Part shown: piece by piece, positions 59,807 to 64,000 of the stretch
How the letters are laid out: the number at the start of each line of letters is the position of its first letter
How positions within the stretch are numbered: position 1 is the stretch's first letter
Origin: Halomarinibacterium sp034670265
GTDB lineage: Bacteria > Bacteroidota > Bacteroidia > Flavobacteriales > Flavobacteriaceae
DNA length: 64,000 bases
Direction: 5' to 3'
NCBI GenBank assembly: GCA_034670265.1
Contig: JAXMNU010000004.1
Span: 310,001-374,000 of the forward strand
Notes under the pieces: generated by a model
Database searches by the model: none
Seen by the model: the letters and a program-made list of their open reading frames with translations, nothing else
Told to the model about the DNA's origin: nothing
Position numbers and translations under genes: made by a program

Positions 59807-59846
59807 ACAGGATTTTTCCTGTGGAAATAGACAGGGTTTTTCCTGT
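59807..59846. promoter_or_regulatory. Twin palindromes ACAGG(A/G)TTTTTCCTGT
   Basis: ACAGGATTTTTCCTGT (59807-59822) and ACAGGGTTTTTCCTGT (59831-59846) are near-identical 16-base palindromes with centres 24 bases apart, 71 bases before the CHAT gene start. This is the layout of a pair of operator half-turn sites for a dimeric regulator. Confidence 0.5.
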
Positions 59847-59916
59847 GCACCCCCTTTAAAAACACTTCAAAAAAATAACTGTATTTTTATAAAAGCTATT
59901 GCATACCCTATGCTAT

Positions 59917-62871
59917 ATGTATAAACTACTGCTTTTTAGCTTTTTTGTTTTGGTTTGTGTTCCGCTACAAGCACAGTCCTGCAATGCCCAAAAAGAACTA
60001 CAAAACATTGCGCTTCTCAATAAAAAAGGCGCTTTTAAAGAAGGACTTACCAAAGCCGAATCACTGCTCGCCTGTCCCCATATTTCTAGCATAGATAAAA
60101 TAGCGTTGCATACGTGGGTATATAAATTTCATAGAAACCAACTTAAAAACAAAAGGGGATTGGTAAGTTTACTTAAAGCGGTAGCGATTCAAAAAAGGGA
60201 AGGGATAGCGTCAAATTTAGATTTCAACATGCTACTTGCCGAAGCCTATGCGCTTACCAATCAGCCCCAAAATTTTGAAGTCTTACTCCCTCAAATAGAA
60301 CCCATCGCGCTGCAAAGTAATGATAGTACCACTCTTGGCCGATTCTATTTCCTGAAACAATTTTCGGTAGATAGGGAACGCTTTTCCCAACAGCACGTCA
60401 ATTTCCTATATCAATCTCTGGGGTATTTTTCAGAAACGCATTCCGAAAATATATATTACAAAGGAAACATTCTAAGATCCTTGGGTAATGGTGCACGAAC
60501 CCACGGCGATTTCGATAAAGCAATTTCGTTTTATTCGCAAGAAATGGAGGTGTGGAAAAGCTTGTATCCTACAACGCATTTTAATGTTTCTATCACCCAT
60601 TACAACATTGGGAATGTGTATTACGAAAAACTTGAGTACCAGAAGGCACTGGATCATTACCTCCAGGTGCATCCCGTTTGGAAAGATGTTTTTAAACCCG
60701 AAAGCCACCGTATGCGTAGCCTTAATGAAGCCATTGGCGATATGTATTGGGAGCTGGACAACCATCAAAAAGCCTTGGAATATTTTAACTATGCGGTGGT
60801 ATACGAAGAAAAGGTAAATAACGACACGAGTGAAATTACGGTAACAGTAGCCGATAGTCTTCTGGAAAAGGGGAACTATGCCTCGGCGATTAATTATTAT
60901 GAAGAGGCCGTAAAATGGCGCCAAAAAACCTACGGCGAAAACCATATGCTTACGGGAGCGTGTAAAAATTTTGTGGCTCGGGCGTTGCAGTCGGCAGGGG
61001 ATAAGGAGGCGTCCTTAGATGCCTATCAGGAAGCGATCATCATTTTGGTAAAGGATTTTGAAGATGCTTCGTGGTATGCCAACCCTACGGCAGCTATGGA
61101 TATTCAATCTTACCAATATTTGTTGGAAGCCCTTGTGGCAAAGGGGGATTTATTAAAGGATTTGTTTACCGAAACAAGCAATTTGAAAGACTTAGTCACG
61201 GCTTGGGAAACGCAGGAATTGGCGATTCAGTTGTTAGAAAAAATTAAGAATAACCAAATGACCGAAGCCTCTAAGGTGTTTTGGACTTCAAAAACAAGCA
61301 CCCTAATGGAAAGCGCCCTAGGCACTGCCGTACAACTGTATGCCGAAACAAGTGATAGCAAGTATATTGAAAAGGCTTTTAAGGTGAGCGAAAGGAGCAA
61401 AGCACTCTTGTTGTTGGCGTCTTTATACGATCAAGAAATTACGGCATTTGCCAACATCCCGAAGGAAATTATTGAAAAGGAACAAGACATTAAAGCCGAA
61501 ATAAACGAATATGTGGGGCGTATAGAAAGTGAAGAAAAACGTTGTGCGGCCGTTCGGCAAAAAATGCTGAAACTCTACAACAATAAATTGAATACCCTTC
61601 AAAATGAATATGATGTGCTTATCAATACCATTTCCCAAAAGTACCCAGACTACTATCAGTTAAAATACGATGTCGAAATTCCTTCGGTTGAAACGATTCA
61701 GGAGCGATTACTTACTGCCGACAGAGCCTTAATGAGCTACTTTTTAGGCAAAACACACACCTATGTTTTTTATATGACTTCCGAAAAACTATCGGTGCGT
61801 GTTTTAGAAAATACGGAAGCCTTCCATCAACAAATTCAAACCTTGTTCAAGCTATTGAGTTCCCCTACTGAAAATAATACAAGCAAGGCTTTTAAAACCT
61901 ATACCCAAACGGCTTTTCAAGTATATCAAAAATTACTTCAGCCAGAGTTGAGTACGTTTACGCCTAATCAACTCATGATTATCCCAGATGGTAACTTGGC
62001 GTACATTCCGTTTGAAGCACTGCTAACAGAAAGCACCACTGAAACTAATTACGGAAAGCTTCCGTATGTGCTTACTAAAACGGCTATTTCGTATGCGCCA
62101 TCGGCATCAGTAGCCATGCATTTTTATGCTGAAAACGGAAAAGCAATCAACTATTATGGTTTTGCCCCCGATTATTCGCAGGAAACCGAAAGTGAGTTCC
62201 GTAAAAAACAGGCAAATCTTCAGTTTACAAAACCCGAAGTAGAATTTGCAGCAGATTTGTTTAAGGGGCAACATTGGACGGGATCTCAAGTAACCGAAGA
62301 ATTGCTTAAACAACATTCCAAAAACGCAGGGATATTGCATTTAGCCATGCACGGAGAGGTGGAAGATGAGCACCCTTTATTATCAAAGCTATATTTTAAT
62401 ACTTCGGAAAAGGAAGACGGACTCCTCAATATGTATGAAGTGTATAATTTAAGTATTCCTGCGCAATTGGTCATTTTAAGTGCGTGCCATACGGCTTCGG
62501 GAAAGCTACAAACAGGGGAAGGCATTTTAAGTTTGGAAAGAGCCTTTCAGTATGCGGGAAGTAAGTCCTTAGTAGCAACGCTGTGGAGTGTGGACGATGC
62601 AGCTTCCTCAAAAATCACTCAAGACTTCTTGAAGAATATTAAAGAGGGACAGTCCAAGGATGTAGCATTACAACAAGCTAAAATTACTTTTTTGGCTACG
62701 GCAAATCCAGAGCGGTTGCATCCTTTTTACTGGAGTAGTTTTAAGCTTACGGGCAATACCAATCCGTTACAAAAAGACCGAACCCTCTATTATGTTGTGA
62801 TAGGCGGTTTGCTTTTGCTTTTGGGTAGTGTTTGGTTTTTCCGAAGCACTAAAAGGAAAAAGGCAGCTTAA
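59917..62871 (+). CDS. CHAT-domain protease with TPR repeats, exported and membrane-anchored
   Basis: The ATG at 59917 gives 984 residues with a signal peptide (MYKLLLFSFFVLVCVPLQAQ). About eight TPR units follow (about 30-420), a coiled-coil linker (about 490-570), then a CHAT caspase-like domain (about 640-950) with the catalytic histidine in LHLAMHGEV (about H812) and cysteine in LSACHTASG (about C857), both intact. A C-terminal helix (YYVVIGGLLLLLGSVWFF) ends in a basic tail. The protease would therefore be anchored and face the periplasm. The natural trigger and substrate are unknown. Confidence 0.9.
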   Translation: MYKLLLFSFFVLVCVPLQAQSCNAQKELQNIALLNKKGAFKEGLTKAESLLACPHISSIDKIALHTWVYKFHRNQLKNKRGLVSLLKAVAIQKREGIASNLDFNMLLAEAYALTNQPQNFEVLLPQIEPIALQSNDSTTLGRFYFLKQFSVDRERFSQQHVNFLYQSLGYFSETHSENIYYKGNILRSLGNGARTHGDFDKAISFYSQEMEVWKSLYPTTHFNVSITHYNIGNVYYEKLEYQKALDHYLQVHPVWKDVFKPESHRMRSLNEAIGDMYWELDNHQKALEYFNYAVVYEEKVNNDTSEITVTVADSLLEKGNYASAINYYEEAVKWRQKTYGENHMLTGACKNFVARALQSAGDKEASLDAYQEAIIILVKDFEDASWYANPTAAMDIQSYQYLLEALVAKGDLLKDLFTETSNLKDLVTAWETQELAIQLLEKIKNNQMTEASKVFWTSKTSTLMESALGTAVQLYAETSDSKYIEKAFKVSERSKALLLLASLYDQEITAFANIPKEIIEKEQDIKAEINEYVGRIESEEKRCAAVRQKMLKLYNNKLNTLQNEYDVLINTISQKYPDYYQLKYDVEIPSVETIQERLLTADRALMSYFLGKTHTYVFYMTSEKLSVRVLENTEAFHQQIQTLFKLLSSPTENNTSKAFKTYTQTAFQVYQKLLQPELSTFTPNQLMIIPDGNLAYIPFEALLTESTTETNYGKLPYVLTKTAISYAPSASVAMHFYAENGKAINYYGFAPDYSQETESEFRKKQANLQFTKPEVEFAADLFKGQHWTGSQVTEELLKQHSKNAGILHLAMHGEVEDEHPLLSKLYFNTSEKEDGLLNMYEVYNLSIPAQLVILSACHTASGKLQTGEGILSLERAFQYAGSKSLVATLWSVDDAASSKITQDFLKNIKEGQSKDVALQQAKITFLATANPERLHPFYWSSFKLTGNTNPLQKDRTLYYVVIGGLLLLLGSVWFFRSTKRKKAA

Positions 62872-63611
62872 TCTTTTAATTGAATTTTCATTATTTCCGA
62901 AGCATCCTCATAACCATAGGATTTATTTTTTACAATGCGCTCAAAAGCGTGTAAGGCCTCTTGTGTATTGCCATTTTTTAAAGTGCCTAAGGCATAATAC
63001 CACAGCGCCTGTTCCTTATAATCTGAAGTACCGTTACTAATTTTTTGTAAAGAATGAAGGGTCGTATTTAAGTATTTATCGTCTAATTGAAGGTGACAAA
63101 CCGATTTGTAAAATTCCACTTTGTCATTGGGTATCGTATTTTCGGCACGTTCAAAATTGGTAAGTGCTTCTTGGTAGTTTCCATTGGCATAAGCTGCCAC
63201 GGCAGCATCCCAATACGGAGTTTCTTCTGGTGCGTCACCTCTTAGGGTGGAAGGAGCAGCGTACATTTCAAAATAGGATTCGTACACCTGTTCGGGGGTT
63301 TTGCTTCCAAAATAATCACTCATAAAATAGATTCCCAAACAGAGTAATAGTGAAGCAGCAACCAGAGAGACTCTTCTTTTAGGTAGTTGACGCACTTTGG
63401 TAGTACCTTTCTTTTTCTCGAAAGATTCAAGCGTTTCCTTAAGCTCCATTCTCCCGGCTTCTTTTATAAGCGCGTGTGCAGCAAGCGAGTTTTCGAAGGC
63501 TTCGGCCAATGCGTTATCACTAGAAAGCCTTTGTTTAAAAGCTGCCATTTCTTCAGTAGATAAAGACCCCTGAATGTACTGTTCTATGAGTATTTCATCT
63601 GCTTCAGTCAT
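62868..63611 (-). CDS. Anti-sigma-like membrane protein with TPR domain
   Basis: A 247-residue protein with a cytoplasmic N-terminal region (ILIEQYIQGSLSTEEMAAFKQRL, as in anti-sigma factors), one membrane helix (VSLVAASLLLCLGIYFM, about 82-100) and a periplasmic domain with two to three TPR-like units (YWDAAVAAYANGNYQEALTNFERAE). It overlaps the ECF sigma gene by eight bases and converges on the CHAT gene with four bases of overlap. The layout suggests a membrane anti-sigma factor sensing periplasmic protein contacts. Confidence 0.75.
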   Translation of the reverse strand: MTEADEILIEQYIQGSLSTEEMAAFKQRLSSDNALAEAFENSLAAHALIKEAGRMELKETLESFEKKKGTTKVRQLPKRRVSLVAASLLLCLGIYFMSDYFGSKTPEQVYESYFEMYAAPSTLRGDAPEETPYWDAAVAAYANGNYQEALTNFERAENTIPNDKVEFYKSVCHLQLDDKYLNTTLHSLQKISNGTSDYKEQALWYYALGTLKNGNTQEALHAFERIVKNKSYGYEDASEIMKIQLKD

Positions 63612-64000
63612 GGGCTTTCAGTATTTTTAATAGGTTGGGTCTTGCGGCAATGAGTTCTTTCAAACTTTTAATGCATTTGTATTTTTTATTTCGTGCCACT
63701 TGCTCATTTCCGTAGTTTAGTTCGGCCACTATTTCTTTCATAGATTGATTGTGATAGATACTCGCAATTAAAAGTTTCTTGCAACTATCCCCTAAAAGTG
63801 CGAGTACTTCCAGCACTTTTGCTTGTTTTTCGCTTTCAACAAACATACTTAAGGCACTTTCCTCTATGTGAGGAATATCACTTGCTTTTGTATGGTGGTC
63901 TGTTCTCACGGTATCTTTTTTTATTTGGTTGAGCCACTTAAACCTTGCTATGGAATAGAGATAGGTGCTTATGGCACTCTCTCCTTTAAATATTCCTTGA
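63604..64000 (-). CDS. ECF sigma factor, N-terminus beyond the right edge
   Basis: The frame is open from 63604 to the window end. The C-terminal part has a region 4 HTH (SCKKLLIASIYHNQSMKEIVAELNYGNEQVARNKKYKCIKSL), and upstream, on the edge, GIFKGESAISTYLYSIARFKW is region 2. A GTG at 63909 could be mistaken for a start, but region 2 continues beyond it. It would form a sigma/anti-sigma pair with the next gene. Confidence 0.8.
   Translation of the reverse strand, partial: QGIFKGESAISTYLYSIARFKWLNQIKKDTVRTDHHTKASDIPHIEESALSMFVESEKQAKVLEVLALLGDSCKKLLIASIYHNQSMKEIVAELNYGNEQVARNKKYKCIKSLKELIAARPNLLKILKAHD

Noticed and set aside
60472..60945. Antisense frame of 157 codons within the CHAT/TPR gene
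   Set aside because: Cysteine- and histidine-rich shadow of TPR coding sequence on the other strand.
63907..63909. GTG start making a complete 101-residue sigma-like gene
   Set aside because: The frame stays open to the window edge and the added part reads as sigma region 2, so the gene is simply cut by the window.
1..64000. tRNA, rRNA or riboswitch genes
   Set aside because: I looked through the intergenic stretches for cloverleaf arms, rRNA-like sequence and known riboswitch cores and saw none I could support.

Overview
The window looks like chromosomal DNA of a marine member of the Flavobacteriaceae (Bacteroidota). Supporting signs are AT-rich DNA, promoters of the TAnnTTTG type, a type IX secretion plug protein, many short lipoprotein signal peptides, a complete Na+-pumping NQR complex with its flavin-inserting enzyme ApbE, and family-typical genes such as BT0820-type HAD, DUF6702, DUF3667 and a 2-gene DUF2975/HTH pair. 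No rRNA, tRNA, CRISPR array, phage or transposase was seen.

Layout. 1-1471: start of a DUF3667 protein and the T9SS plug gene (minus strand). 1667-9124: nqrABCDEF, a small conserved protein and apbE. 9116-13300: minus-strand housekeeping run (gpmI, thioredoxin-like lipoprotein, HAD, map, methyltransferase). 13495-20002: ankyrin protein, three peptidase genes on the minus strand, then DUF6702 and a large M1 peptidase. 20088-23650: tatA, PAP2 phosphatase, then a lipoprotein / seven-helix protein / histidine kinase / LuxR-type regulator operon. 23652-31765: a compact minus-strand operon for the lower kynurenine pathway (KynU, KMO, RidA-like deaminase, aldehyde dehydrogenase, SDR, ACMSD), lacking 3-hydroxyanthranilate dioxygenase. 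31803-37212: small enzymes, a 600-base gene-poor stretch, then a TetR-controlled locus and msrA. 37319-55063: mostly core genes (zinc-ribbon-like coiled coil, Nif3-like, lpxK, hybrid kinase, gap, lipA, Nramp-like, ECF sigma, glycosyltransferase, NqrM-like protein, fasciclin, murB, aminotransferase, retropepsin/PDZ, DUF1573, valS). 55066-59723: accessory segment. 59917-64000: a CHAT-protease/TPR protein facing an anti-sigma-like TPR protein and an ECF sigma factor that runs off the right edge.

The most interesting parts are in the accessory segment and the non-coding stretches. (1) At 56171-58486 two gene blocks are bounded like integron cassettes: a 131-bp attC-like site with the core boxes, a long imperfect hairpin and an apical hairpin, and for each block a private, perfectly complementary 10-bp pair of ends. 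One block encodes a HEPN-like protein, the other a pair of overlapping membrane-protein genes. (2) Two degenerate tandem arrays with a 21-bp period but different unit sequences lie at 33874-34104 and 58965-59167; in each, one frame reads as a repeated heptapeptide interrupted by stops, and the second array sits directly upstream of an HTH gene. (3) A TetR gene lies between two copies of the same palindrome. (4) A C-terminal scrap of a second msrA survives antisense in the gene-poor stretch. (5) Repeat-like palindromes sit in frame inside valS and ridA. (6) A GGTAAATACC-type motif is shared by the two-component operon and the CHAT gene.

All family names come from reading motifs by eye and from memory of the families; no database search was run.
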